A DNA stretch of 64,000 bases from an uncultured Cytophagales bacterium (GTDB lineage: Bacteria; Bacteroidota; Bacteroidia; Cytophagales; Cyclobacteriaceae): assembly GCA_913057175.1 (NCBI GenBank), contig CAJXNP010000006.1:248001-312000 (forward strand). The letters run 5' to 3'. Position numbers and translations under genes: made by a program. This document shows, piece by piece, positions 18,307-27,292 of the stretch (within the stretch, counting starts at the first letter, position 1; each line of letters begins with the position of its first letter). The notes beneath the pieces are model-generated. The model was not told the DNA's origin. It saw only the letters and a list, made by a program, of their open reading frames with translations, and did no database searches.

Positions 18307-19974
18307 TTATTCCTCCTTGATCATGACAAAAGGACTTTCATCAGTTTCGCCAATAGTATGTCCGGAAATATTTCCTTTTGTATGATTTAAATGTTGACCT
18401 TTCAGGTTTATTACACCTTCATCTAAATTAATCTCAATAAATACTTGGCTGTAATGAATCTTTGGAATACGCATGCGAGCATTTCGTGCTATACCATCTT
18501 CACCGGTAAAGGTTCCCGTGATAAAGTAGTTTTCAGGGAACTCTAATCTATAGGGTTCAATCTCATCCAGCTCAATCCTTCCAACTTGTTTGTCCAAATG
18601 GATGGCCCAGGAAGAATTTTCAAAACTGGAAGGCGAAAATGGTCTGAGCGTCAAAGCCCCTTCACTAAACAAATCACCTTTAATAGCATATCCGGCATAT
18701 GATCTTCCATCAGGGTCAGTATGGAAGCCAGCCATGTAATCATCGTCAGAAAGATAATATTCAAACCGACGGCCACCAATCTCATCCCACCGGGCATTGG
18801 AATTTGAGTTATCCAGGTAAAATACTATCTTATTTCCATCGATATTTCCATTTACCTTAAATGCTTTTCCATTAGGAGCATAAAAAGAACCAATGCGCTT
18901 ATCATCCATGCCAATCAAATCACTCCTATATCCCGGAAGATGGTAAATATCCAGGATACCATCATGACCATCGAACACCAGATTCCACCTTCCGACAAAT
19001 TTAAACGCGTTCCATTCCTGAGGGTCAACCATAGGTAATGAAATGTAGGCTGCAGAAGTTCCAAACTGCCGGACAAATTCATAGGACACTTTTGTAAAGT
19101 TATCTGGCGTTGATGTAAAGCCACTTCCCCAGCTATTTTTGACGATAAAATAATGATCGTCCGGATTGGAGCTGGTTTTATCAAATCCCACAATCAGCAT
19201 GCTATGTGTAATGTCAACACAACCTGTACCACCCATTGGACAAGGTATCCATATATCCCCACGCAAGGTTAGTCCATCAAAATCCCAGGCAATTTCGAAA
19301 CCACGCCTTAAAATACCTTCCATAAAGTCGGTATCTCTGGAGAATTCACCGTTTCCAGTTTGAGGGCCATAAAACTTTCCTTTGGAAGCACCATAAAACT
19401 TGTCGGAATGTTGCAAATCGTATGTTAATTTACTTGGATCCAAATTGAAGTTGCTCATCACCCGTTGTTTATTGTAGACAGGCGAACTCCAGTCGTTGTG
19501 AGCTAGCGTTGGGTCGTTAACAGTGTTATATTCTGAATCTTTGTAAGGCATAAAATCTTCTTTTGGAACCCTTAATCCCTTGGTAAGCATTGAGTAAATG
19601 TAATAAGCCCCACTACCACCTCCAAAAGCACCAACTTGCGTTTCACTTCCGTCGTTGCCCTTGGCCTCGATTTCACTCCAGTTAGGATGCAACCAGAATG
19701 TTTTACCAACATGATTCACAAATTCTTCGCTTAGGTCTAGGTCGCCATACCCATTTCGTTTATAAGCAGCTTCAAGGCAAGCTACAGCAGCAAAAGATAT
19801 ACAGGTGTTTCTATTGCCCTGAAATTTTATGGAGGTTTGTTGTGGTCTTAAATCCACCCGATCATCTGATGAGAACACTTCCGGTGGGGTTTCAAATTCC
19901 TCATCACACGATACTAATACAAGAGCCATAGCCACTAGGAAAGGGCTCAAACATTTTGTCATTAAATTTTTCAT
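18307..19974 (-). CDS. Papain-like (C1) cysteine protease lipoprotein
   Basis: A protein of 555 residues. The signal MKNLMTKCLSPFLVAMALVL ends in VSC, giving lipid Cys23. Residues 42-290 form a C1-type domain: the active-site Cys58 in QGNRNTCISFAAVACLEAAY (compare QGxCGSCWAF of papain), His257 in DITHSMLIVGFD and Asn280 in YFIVKNSWGSGF. The oxyanion Gln may be Gln52. The last 250 residues are a beta-rich region with internal similarity (FVGRWNLVFDGHDGILDIYH; YFITGTFTGEDGIARN), unlike known C1 tails. No obvious propeptide is present. It lies beside the sigma/TPR/CHAT genes and is on the same strand as the sigma operon. The substrate is unknown. Confidence 0.85.
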   Translation of the reverse strand: MKNLMTKCLSPFLVAMALVLVSCDEEFETPPEVFSSDDRVDLRPQQTSIKFQGNRNTCISFAAVACLEAAYKRNGYGDLDLSEEFVNHVGKTFWLHPNWSEIEAKGNDGSETQVGAFGGGSGAYYIYSMLTKGLRVPKEDFMPYKDSEYNTVNDPTLAHNDWSSPVYNKQRVMSNFNLDPSKLTYDLQHSDKFYGASKGKFYGPQTGNGEFSRDTDFMEGILRRGFEIAWDFDGLTLRGDIWIPCPMGGTGCVDITHSMLIVGFDKTSSNPDDHYFIVKNSWGSGFTSTPDNFTKVSYEFVRQFGTSAAYISLPMVDPQEWNAFKFVGRWNLVFDGHDGILDIYHLPGYRSDLIGMDDKRIGSFYAPNGKAFKVNGNIDGNKIVFYLDNSNSNARWDEIGGRRFEYYLSDDDYMAGFHTDPDGRSYAGYAIKGDLFSEGALTLRPFSPSSFENSSWAIHLDKQVGRIELDEIEPYRLEFPENYFITGTFTGEDGIARNARMRIPKIHYSQVFIEINLDEGVINLKGQHLNHTKGNISGHTIGETDESPFVMIKEE

Positions 19975-20113
19975 TTTCTTTTTCTTTTTGATTTAGCCCT
20001 TAGTGTTTGTCAAAAAGAATAGGTTACCGTAAATTTGAAAAAATCTGGTATTTTTTTGAAAATTGCCCTTAATGGAGCAAAAAACACAGTTTATACCTAT
20101 AGAGCGTAGGTTT

Positions 20114-20851
20114 TTATTTCAGCTCACTTAAGATTTCTTGGGCCTGGCTGGCAAAAATATGGTCATTGGCAACCATGTTGTTCAATAGGATGACTGCTTT
20201 ATCATGATCGCCTTGATCTATATGTATAAGTGTCATGTACCAGTCGGCCAACTCAAGAGGAAGGCCTTGTGCCGTCTTTCTGACTTCCTCCAAATGATCA
20301 ACCGCAGCTTGGGGATGATTAAGCGATATTTGACAGACGGCTACATATACCTGAACCATAGAATTCTCGTTATCAGAAAGGTAATTTTCGAGGCTGGAAA
20401 GCGCTGATTGATAATCTTTTGCATTGTAGGCAGCCATGCCTTTCATAAGATCTGGATTGTCGGTTTGTGACCTTTGGGTGAGAATATCTTCATATGGTGT
20501 GTAATAAGCTAAAAATAGCTCTTTGTCTGATCTGGAAGCATCCATGATACCAAAGTACCACAAACCTGTTGGAATTATTATTAGCAAGACTATAGCGGCA
20601 TATTTCAGAAAAGTATTTAGTGAAAAGGATTTCGATTTTCGGATATCCTCTTCCCAGTTTTGAAGATTACCCATAAACTGATCTACACCTTCATCATTAA
20701 TCGATTGCATGATAAGCACATAATCTTCTACCTTTTGATTAAATGCGTGATCAGAAGACCTTCTTAATTCGAAATCCTTAAGATCTTTCTCACTTAACTT
20801 TTCTTTAAAATAGCTTTCTATTAATTCGATATCCTTTTCTTCCTTATCCAT
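20114..20851 (-). CDS. Anti-sigma-like membrane protein with periplasmic TPRs
   Basis: Counted from the ATG at 20851, 245 residues. The start is chosen because it follows the sigma gene stop by two bases and gives the typical opening IELIESYFKEKLSEKDLKDF seen in Bacteroidota anti-sigma-like proteins. Residues about 1-80 are charged and cytoplasmic, one membrane helix follows (FLKYAAIVLLIIIPTGLWYF), and the remaining 140 residues are TPR-like (MAAYNAKDYQSALSSLENYL, YVAVCQISLNHPQAAVDHLE). No zinc-binding anti-sigma motif is seen. The tight coupling with the sigma gene and topology suggest it holds the sigma factor; this is inferred. Confidence 0.75.
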   Translation of the reverse strand: MDKEEKDIELIESYFKEKLSEKDLKDFELRRSSDHAFNQKVEDYVLIMQSINDEGVDQFMGNLQNWEEDIRKSKSFSLNTFLKYAAIVLLIIIPTGLWYFGIMDASRSDKELFLAYYTPYEDILTQRSQTDNPDLMKGMAAYNAKDYQSALSSLENYLSDNENSMVQVYVAVCQISLNHPQAAVDHLEEVRKTAQGLPLELADWYMTLIHIDQGDHDKAVILLNNMVANDHIFASQAQEILSELK

Positions 20852-20853
20852 AT

Positions 20854-21426
20854 TTACTGCTGTTCTGCCAATTCCTGCAAGTCTTTTCTGATTTTTTGCA
20901 AGCACTGGCATTTCTTTTTTTTCGCAACCGAATCACTTTTATACCCCATATCCCTGGCAATGCTCTCCATGGAGAAATTTCGGAAGTAATATAGCTCAAG
21001 TATGGTCTTACAGGGTTCCTTAATCCGCTTTAGTATACTCCGAACTACTTCCTGTCTATGAGTCAACTCCTGTTTTTCTTTAAAATCATGTATCGCCATT
21101 ATACTTTCAGGTATGTTTTCCAAAGAGGAAGATTTTCTAATACGCAAATTGGCTCTGATCAGGTTTTTACCAATGCCAAATAAGTAAGTTTCTATCGAAC
21201 TATCCAATGTTGTTATCTTCTCCTCTTTAAAATTCAAAAATAGAATGGTGAATGCACGTTGATACAATTCTATTGCGTTTTCTTTATCTATGGAATAGTT
21301 TTTGAAAAACCATCCTATAAACCGATTCCTGTGATGTTCATAGAGTGATTTAAGTGTAGCTTCATCACCTGCTTTAATTTTCTCCAGGAGCATCCCTTCA
21401 TCGATATTTGTTATTCCATTATTCAT
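20854..21426 (-). CDS. ECF-type RNA polymerase sigma factor
   Basis: About 190 residues from the ATG at 21426; a TTG at 21489 would add 21 residues of non-family sequence. Region 2 is seen as LKSLYEHHRNRFIGWFFKNY and ELYQRAFTILFLNFKEEK. Region 4 is seen as CKTILELYYFRNFSMESIAR followed by DMGYKSDSVAKKKKCQCLQK, a helix-turn-helix for the -35 element. It is transcribed with the TPR membrane protein, and is divergent from the lipoprotein and CHAT genes, which makes the 21427-21602 spacer a likely target promoter. Confidence 0.9.
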   Translation of the reverse strand: MNNGITNIDEGMLLEKIKAGDEATLKSLYEHHRNRFIGWFFKNYSIDKENAIELYQRAFTILFLNFKEEKITTLDSSIETYLFGIGKNLIRANLRIRKSSSLENIPESIMAIHDFKEKQELTHRQEVVRSILKRIKEPCKTILELYYFRNFSMESIARDMGYKSDSVAKKKKCQCLQKIRKDLQELAEQQ

Positions 21427-21602
21427 TAATGCGGTGAGAGGTAAAGGAGTTACCGCTGTGCTTATATTAATATGTGAAAATTTAATCAACGATCAAAAAC
21501 ACAATATCCAATTCTGCTGTAGAGAATTGATAATTGATTGACTTTCACTGATTTAATGGTTATATTGAATGTTAACCAAATTGATTATTAACCAAATATG
21601 GT

Positions 21603-22154
21603 ATGAAGGCTCGCATATTTCTATTATTTCTTTTGATTTTAGGATTAGTGTGGATGACAAATTGCGTCAAGAAGGAGGATACTGCGCCGGACAATAATGA
21701 TCAAACACTTATCTTCGGTAATGGTGATTGTGATTGTGCCTTATCAGAAATACCAATGGAATGTGAGTCTATTTGCAATAGTACTTACATGACGCTGTAC
21801 AATGCAACTTTCATTATCCGAGGCCGTGGATGTAAACTCCCGACAGATTGCTTTCCAGATTCGCCAACTTTAAATGAATTCATATTAAAAGTTTTAACAG
21901 AGCAACCTGAAGAAACTGAAGCAGCTATTGTCAATTCAAGTAACATGGGAGTGGCGCTTCCTACCGATGATTATGGGGGTTCGTCGTCGTTTGATAGTGA
22001 AACAGGAATGACAACCTTTAAATTTGGATGGGTGGACAGTCATATTGGAGGACAACTCTATCTGAGTCTTAAAACCGTGATCAAGCAACCAGATGGAAAA
22101 CTTAAAGTCATCGAACTACAAGAGGATTTGGGAATGGATTTCTTTGCTAAATAA
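21603..22154 (+). CDS. Cysteine-rich lipoprotein of unknown function
   Basis: A protein of 183 residues. The signal MKARIFLLFLLILGLVWMTN ends before Cys21, a lipoprotein. After it come six cysteines within about 60 residues (NGDCDCALSEIPMECESIC, RGCKLPTDCF), enough for three disulfides, then a Cys-free beta-rich half (GMTTFKFGWVDSHIGGQLYL). I do not recognise the family. It is 23 bp upstream of the CHAT gene on the same strand, so the two are probably co-transcribed and act together in the envelope, as sensor, inhibitor or substrate. This is inferred from position only. Confidence 0.75.
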   Translation: MKARIFLLFLLILGLVWMTNCVKKEDTAPDNNDQTLIFGNGDCDCALSEIPMECESICNSTYMTLYNATFIIRGRGCKLPTDCFPDSPTLNEFILKVLTEQPEETEAAIVNSSNMGVALPTDDYGGSSSFDSETGMTTFKFGWVDSHIGGQLYLSLKTVIKQPDGKLKVIELQEDLGMDFFAK

Positions 22155-22177
22155 TTAATATTTTCCTCGGCGATCTT

Positions 22178-25075
22178 ATGACCTTTTTAGCTATACAAAA
22201 AACACTTGGGATCAGTATGTTCTTTTTATTATCCCCAACTGTTTATGCGGCAACAACCAACGACAGTACCCGTCAGGCATTTAACCAGGCGCTGGAGGAT
22301 ATAGGAAATAGTTATTTTTATGAACGTCCGGATACAGCTCTTCAGTTGTATTCATACTATCTAAATAAGGCCAAAGATGAAAAGTTGTGGGATGAATATT
22401 TACATGTCGTTCTAAATTTGGCATCAGTTGCCAGTCATTTGGATAGTATGTCCATGCTGAAAAGGTACCTTGAAGATGGGCAGAGGGTATTAAAGGAATA
22501 CTCAAATGTCATTTTACGATATGATACCATCGGATTTCTTAGATCTAATTTTTATTATTTTCAGGGGCGGCATTATTATGATCTCCTGGATTATCACCAG
22601 GCGATCACCGCATTTGATCAGATTCTCAAGCTGAGAGAAGTTGTTTCTGATTCTCTCCTGGCATTTGATACCCACGTGTCTTTGGCTCAAAGTGCGTTGA
22701 ACCTGGGAGATTTTGTAAAGGCGCAACATCACTTTGACCTTGCAGAACATTGGCTACCCAAACACCACAATACCTATGTCGCAGGTAGGGGGTATTACTA
22801 TCAAAAGGCATTTATCAGTACGCAAATAGGTCATGCTAAGTATTATGAAGCCCGGATAGATAATCAGTTAGAAAGCTTTAGACAAACACTTGACCAGTAT
22901 CAATTAGCGTGGAAACAGTTGGGAGGTCTGTCTAAGAAAAAATCCAGTTGGAGTCTTGCTGTGACAATCACTAGAAGTATATCCCAGTGCTATCTGGATT
23001 TGAAAAACTATGATAGCTCCGTGTACTATATGCAACGCTTGTTAAATCTTCCTTCACGTTCGTTGACCGATGAGATTTATAATCTGGTGCACGCAGTCCA
23101 TGTCCGATTTGCCTTACAACAATTTGATGAGGCCAGGATTCACCTGAGAAATGCTCAGTCCATCATGGAAAATAATTTTCCTGCAAATCATGCCTTGCTA
23201 GGTCGTATTATCCGATTGAAGGGAGAGTTATGTTTTCATCAAAATAAGCTTGATTCTGCGATAATCTATTTTAACGAGGCGACCACATATTTTATAAAAG
23301 ACGGTTTACAGGATAATCAAGGGATCATCGGTGATTTTGATATACTCAACATCTATGAAAAGAAAGCAGATGCGTTGGCAAAGTCGGGCACAGTTGCAGA
23401 TTTGATTGTGGCCATTCAGTATTATAAAATGGTTGTTGACTTTGCCGCAACCATGCGTCAATCGTTTATCTCACAACAATCACATCAATATTTATTAGCA
23501 GATATCTATCAGGTTTTTGAAAAAGCGTTAGATGCAATACAAGTGTTCAGGCATAAGGAACCTCAAAATAAAAGTTGGAAGGAAGATTGCTTATATTTCT
23601 TTGAAAAAAATAGAGCGAATCATCTTGCCAATAATCATCGCCAATTAGAAGCCGTTCGTGCCCAATTGATTCCCTCAGGCTGGTGGGAGCGAGAACAGTT
23701 GTTAAAGGGGAACATTGCCTATTTCAAACGTCAACTCATTCAGAAAAATATAGGACTTACTAAACTTGAACAGGCATATGACGAATATGAGGCATTTACA
23801 GATTCTTTAAAGCTGTTTTATCCCGAGTACCTGGATTGGGAGGGGGGACAGCAAGTGCAAAAGGAAGAGGATATTCTAAAAATATTGCCCAGTGATAGCC
23901 GATTGCTATCGTTCTTTTGGGGGAAGGAAAATCTGTATGTTCTTTTAGTTGATCACAAAACATTTGATATGAAACGTCTTCCAATAGAAGAGATTTCTTC
24001 GCAGCTTATAGATTATTTATCACATATTCAAAATCCTCCTGGTACAGTTGAAGAATTAAATATGGAACTTATTCAAGCAGGTCATAGTCTCTATGTTTCA
24101 TTTCGCGAAGTCCTGACAAGTGGTCACAAGTCGTATGTGGTCATTCCTGATGGTCCACTAGCATACCTGCCATTTGAGGCGCTGGTGGTTGATTATAAAG
24201 CAGACGAGCCTGACTGGTTTTTATATAATGCGACTGTCTATTATGCTCCCGGAATTTCAATCCTGCTGAAATTATTGACAGATTCTGAATCAACAAGCGA
24301 GTCACTGAGTTATTTGGGTGTTGCTCCTGACTATGGAGCAATCCAGACTTCATCCGAAAAGAACAAACTGGCTCCATTATCACATAATCGGGAAGAAGTA
24401 AGGCAAGCTGGTAGAATCTTTGGTGGTACAATGCTTTTTGGAGAGAAGGCAACAGAATCCAACTTCAAGAAATTAAGTGGAAATAAACAGATAATACACT
24501 TAAGTGCACATGCAACTGTGAACCGGCTATACCCTAATTACAGTGCAGTATACTTTGAGCAAGATATAGAGGACAGCACTGAGGTTGTTCAGGTTTTTGA
24601 GATGGATGGTATTTTACATCTATATGAGTTGTATGGATATCAATTTCAAGCTGAACTCGTGGTACTTAGTGGTTGCGAAACGGGTTACGGCACCTATGCT
24701 AAAGGAGAGGGAGTTCTTAGTATTGGCCGCGCTTTTCAACATAGTGGACGTCCTGCAGTTACCTTAAGTTTATGGCGGGTTAGTGACCTTTCCACTGCTA
24801 CCATCATGGAAAACTATTTTAAGCATTTGCATAATGGAATGTCCAATGAGCAGGCTCTTCAGAGTGCTAAAATAGGATATTTAAAAGATCCAATGCATAA
24901 ATATTTTCAGCATCCATATTACTGGGCTGCGTTTATCCTGCAAGGTAATCCTAATCCAGTAGTTAGCAAGCACAATTTCATTTTGTTTTGGATTTTTGGC
25001 ATAGTTACCATGTTGCTTGTAGGCTTGTCAACTCTCAATTTATATAGGAGGAAGAATAGATGTAAAAAGAGGTAA
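22178..25075 (+). CDS. TPR-CHAT domain protease, secreted and membrane-anchored
   Basis: A protein of 965 residues. An N-terminal signal peptide (GISMFFLLSPTVYAAT) is followed by about 480 residues of TPRs (LASVASHLDSMSMLKRYLED, IIRLKGELCFHQNKLDSAII), a coiled segment near 500-560, and a CHAT caspase-like domain from about 640 to 920. The catalytic dyad is His778 in IIHLSAHATVN and Cys833 in VVLSGCETGYGTYAKGEG, both in the conserved contexts. A C-terminal helix (FILFWIFGIVTMLLVGLSTL) ends in a basic tail (RRKNRCKKR), so the protease domain most likely faces the periplasm. CHAT proteins are caspase/separase relatives; some act with TPRs as sensors. It is downstream of the Cys-rich lipoprotein. 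Confidence 0.92.
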   Translation: MTFLAIQKTLGISMFFLLSPTVYAATTNDSTRQAFNQALEDIGNSYFYERPDTALQLYSYYLNKAKDEKLWDEYLHVVLNLASVASHLDSMSMLKRYLEDGQRVLKEYSNVILRYDTIGFLRSNFYYFQGRHYYDLLDYHQAITAFDQILKLREVVSDSLLAFDTHVSLAQSALNLGDFVKAQHHFDLAEHWLPKHHNTYVAGRGYYYQKAFISTQIGHAKYYEARIDNQLESFRQTLDQYQLAWKQLGGLSKKKSSWSLAVTITRSISQCYLDLKNYDSSVYYMQRLLNLPSRSLTDEIYNLVHAVHVRFALQQFDEARIHLRNAQSIMENNFPANHALLGRIIRLKGELCFHQNKLDSAIIYFNEATTYFIKDGLQDNQGIIGDFDILNIYEKKADALAKSGTVADLIVAIQYYKMVVDFAATMRQSFISQQSHQYLLADIYQVFEKALDAIQVFRHKEPQNKSWKEDCLYFFEKNRANHLANNHRQLEAVRAQLIPSGWWEREQLLKGNIAYFKRQLIQKNIGLTKLEQAYDEYEAFTDSLKLFYPEYLDWEGGQQVQKEEDILKILPSDSRLLSFFWGKENLYVLLVDHKTFDMKRLPIEEISSQLIDYLSHIQNPPGTVEELNMELIQAGHSLYVSFREVLTSGHKSYVVIPDGPLAYLPFEALVVDYKADEPDWFLYNATVYYAPGISILLKLLTDSESTSESLSYLGVAPDYGAIQTSSEKNKLAPLSHNREEVRQAGRIFGGTMLFGEKATESNFKKLSGNKQIIHLSAHATVNRLYPNYSAVYFEQDIEDSTEVVQVFEMDGILHLYELYGYQFQAELVVLSGCETGYGTYAKGEGVLSIGRAFQHSGRPAVTLSLWRVSDLSTATIMENYFKHLHNGMSNEQALQSAKIGYLKDPMHKYFQHPYYWAAFILQGNPNPVVSKHNFILFWIFGIVTMLLVGLSTLNLYRRKNRCKKR

Positions 25076-25179
25076 ATTGATTAATGGCGGAATAGAGTAT
25101 TGCTAAGGAATGGTTATAAACCAATGTGAAAGCGTCAAATCCCTGGGATTAACGCACTCCATTGCTTTTACTCGAAATT

Positions 25180-25715
25180 CCGGATGAAACTGTACGCCCC
25201 ATTCAGGGGTAAGTGGGCATCTTATTCCGGTAAAACTACACACCCTGTACCGGTGAAACTGTACACCCCCTATGTTAGCATTTCAAATTTTTTTGTAATT
25301 GTAATTTTCTAAGAAGGTGTACTCTTGGGCTTTTAAATTTTAACAAGCCCAACATGTCTAACAAAAAGAATGATATGCTAATAATCCGACAATTAATCGA
25401 GTTAAAACTCCAGAAGGTCTCTCATAAATCCATCACCAAACAACTTGGCATCAGTCGTACCACTTCATTCACTATGTCAGGCAGCTTGAAGCAAGCGGTC
25501 TTGGCTGGAAACAATTAGATGAGATCGATGATCCTGCCCTTGCTGTTATTCTTACTGGCAGTGAAAGAAAAGACCGTTACAGACGCCTGCTCAGTTTTTC
25601 GCCTATATGGAAAAAGAGCTCTAATGCTGGGGTGTGGCCAGACAGTTTCTCTGGAAGGAATACAAGGCCGATGAAACTGACCCTTTTTGTTCTTTTTTAC
25701 AAATAAAACCTGATT
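25180..25715 (+). mobile_element. istA: IS21-family remnant: end repeats and decayed istA
   Basis: Three copies of a 20-bp end repeat lie at 25180-25200, 25227-25247 and 25250-25270 (ccggtgaaactgtacacccc type), the hallmark of IS21-family termini. An istA-like start at 25354 reads MSNKKNDMLIIRQLIELKLQ and KQLGISRTT, then frameshifts into HYVRQLEASGLGWKQLDEID, and later YMEKEL-stop-CWGVARQFLWKEYKA, again istA-like. Only the first quarter of the transposase remains, with several frameshifts and stops; istB is absent. The remnant is inactive. Confidence 0.8.
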
Positions 25716-25730
25716 GTTGATGATGAAAGC

Positions 25731-25860
25731 TGCTTTATCCAGCCAGGTATGAATCAGAAAAAGGGAATTATATATTAAGATATCAGGATGGTTGTTGATG
25801 TACGACCTTCGGCAAGCATACGACGACCGATGGAAAAACACCAACAAGGAACTAGAAATA
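25731..25860. repeat. Dispersed intergenic repeat, copy 2
   Basis: Aligns with 17942-18055 in the blocks gctttatcc-gcc, aatcagaaaaagg, ggatgg-tgttgatg and caccaacaaggaactag. A 38-bp insertion (tacgaccttcggcaagcata and following) separates the last two blocks. The final block also recurs near 26344-26372. Confidence 0.6.
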
Positions 25861-25973
25861 GTTGATGCAAAGAGATTTTTCGTATTTCATTCATGTGTGT
25901 AACAAAAGTTACCATTTTTATCCAGTCAGGCTAATTACCTTAGCTCTGGACAAAATCATTTAAACCAATCGTT

Positions 25974-26228
25974 ATGAAAGTTTCGGAAAATATTGATATT
26001 AACTCCATGAGAGGAGATATCGCCAAAGTCAGAGCTCATGATGCCATTGTGGGCGTATTATATTTGAGCTCAGTGGTTCTTGCCTATCAGTTTGGAATGG
26101 AATGGCTCTATATTGCCCTGGGAGTTGCCATTTTACAGATCATCAGTCCAATCACAAAATTTTGCCCGGTATATATGATATTGAATAAGCTCATGCCAAA
26201 TTCCACTCCCATGCAAAACGGGAAATAG
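25974..26228 (+). CDS. DUF2892-type small membrane protein
   Basis: A protein of 84 residues with two hydrophobic helices (AIVGVLYLSSVVLAYQF and WLYIALGVAILQIISPITKF) and the DUF2892 pattern ending FCPVYMILN, as in the membrane part of YgaP-like proteins. The N-terminus has no rhodanese domain. Its function is not known; relatives often sit near sulfur or redox genes. It is isolated, between the IS21 remnant and repeats. Confidence 0.8.
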   Translation: MKVSENIDINSMRGDIAKVRAHDAIVGVLYLSSVVLAYQFGMEWLYIALGVAILQIISPITKFCPVYMILNKLMPNSTPMQNGK

Positions 26229-26304
26229 CCAATCCACTGGCGTCTACTTAGTGTGGCAAATTGCATGTGAAATATTCAGGAAGCCATCCTGACTTCCATC
26301 TCTG

Positions 26305-26360
26305 TTGGTGCTTTCACCAACAATACTCTCATGCTCCATCCTTGTTGGTGAAAGCACCAA
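26305..26360. repeat. 17-bp perfect inverted repeat
   Basis: Arms ttggtgctttcaccaac (26305-26321) and gttggtgaaagcaccaa (26344-26360). A weaker outer stem (actctc/gagagt) follows. The right flank shares the ccaataatgaactag theme with the repeats at 17942 and 25731, so this is another member of that family. Confidence 0.75.
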
Positions 26361-26378
26361 TAATGAACTAGTTGAGAG

Positions 26379-26670
26379 TGATTTATACTGGCAATGCAAC
26401 TGCCTGCCTGGCGGGCTATAGCCGTCAGATAAGCCCCGTTATATGGGGCGAAATATCGGTAGAATAGATTTGAAATCGTAGAGCAGTGCTATAAGTACGA
26501 TACATGTTTCATCCCTAAAGGGATTAAATCCAGCTTTGACATAGTTCTACCGATATTATGTCCCTAAAGGGACAACAAATATCCTAGCCTGAAAGGTATC
26601 GTCGGCAAGGCAGGATTGGCTTTTTCTTCCATCATCGTTATCGCTTTCGCTCAATCGAGGATGATGGGGC
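26379..26670. repeat. Composite repeat with an inserted palindromic element
   Basis: Outer blocks gtgatttatactggcaatgc and catcatcgttatcgctttcg (then ctcaatcgaggatgatg) are adjacent in a second copy at 29114-29187. Here they are separated by about 200 bp that begins cctgcctggcggg and ends ggcaaggcagg. That insert carries an inverted pair atatcggtagaa/ttctaccgatat (26451 and 26543) and two ccctaaaggga palindromes. It reads as a small palindromic element inserted in an older repeat. Confidence 0.65.
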
Positions 26671-26693
26671 TAAATTCAGAATGTTAACTTTAG

Positions 26694-27271
26694 TCATTTT
26701 AGAAAATCTATAATTTTTGATTCTACCTCCTTTTTGAAAATTTCAAATATATTATGCGCCGAATTAAGTCTAATGGGAGGCCTTCCTAGTTTTCCATTAT
26801 AACCAATACAATTGTTTCTAGAGTTAAATAGTAATTTGTTTTTAGAATATATAATAGTAATAATCTGTGAAAAAGGAAAAGATTTATTGAAAACCCCAAT
26901 AAAAAAAAATCTCTATTATTTTTGTGTACTTCAATGCCAAGTTCCTCAGAGATACTTAAGACAATCTGTCTATAAATTGCTGTATTGCTAGTGTCAATAG
27001 TTTTTAGTTTCCAAATTTTTGAGACATTTCGATATAATGAAAAGATTCCAAGAACTAATCACAGAGATGCTGTGATAGTTGTATGGAATGAAATTTCAGT
27101 ATTTCCTGATTCGGTTCTTTCATAAAGCATCATTGAGAACCAAATATTTGGGAAAATTAAGATAAGAATAGGAATATTTAAATCATCTGACCAATCGTGA
27201 CTTATGAATACAAGTCGTTTTTTCTGCTTACTCTCTTTAAGGTTAATTTTATCAAGATAAATTTCAAACAT
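26694..27271 (-). pseudogene. Broken gene of unknown function (stop plus T-run frameshift)
   Basis: The frame starts MFEIYLDKINLKESKQKKRL and runs through a hydrophobic stretch (LNIPILILIFPNIWFSMML). It hits a TGA at 27059-27061, continues in the same frame as LVLGIFSLYRNVSKIWKLKT and IDTSNTAIYRQIVLSISEEL, then loses frame at a run of nine T (26901-26909). Adding one T restores GVFNKSFPFSQIITIIYSKN and GRPPIRLNSAHNIFEIFKKE to a stop at 26694. A two-helix membrane protein with a cytoplasmic basic domain is suggested. I do not recognise the family. Confidence 0.6.
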
Positions 27272-27292
27272 TGTTAACTTGCTCTATCAGTT

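Noticed and set aside
25515-25847. Minus-strand reading frame of 110 codons over the IS21 remnant and repeat
   Set aside because: It overlaps the decayed istA frames and dispersed repeat copy 2, and part of it recurs at 17942. It is repeat sequence, not a gene.
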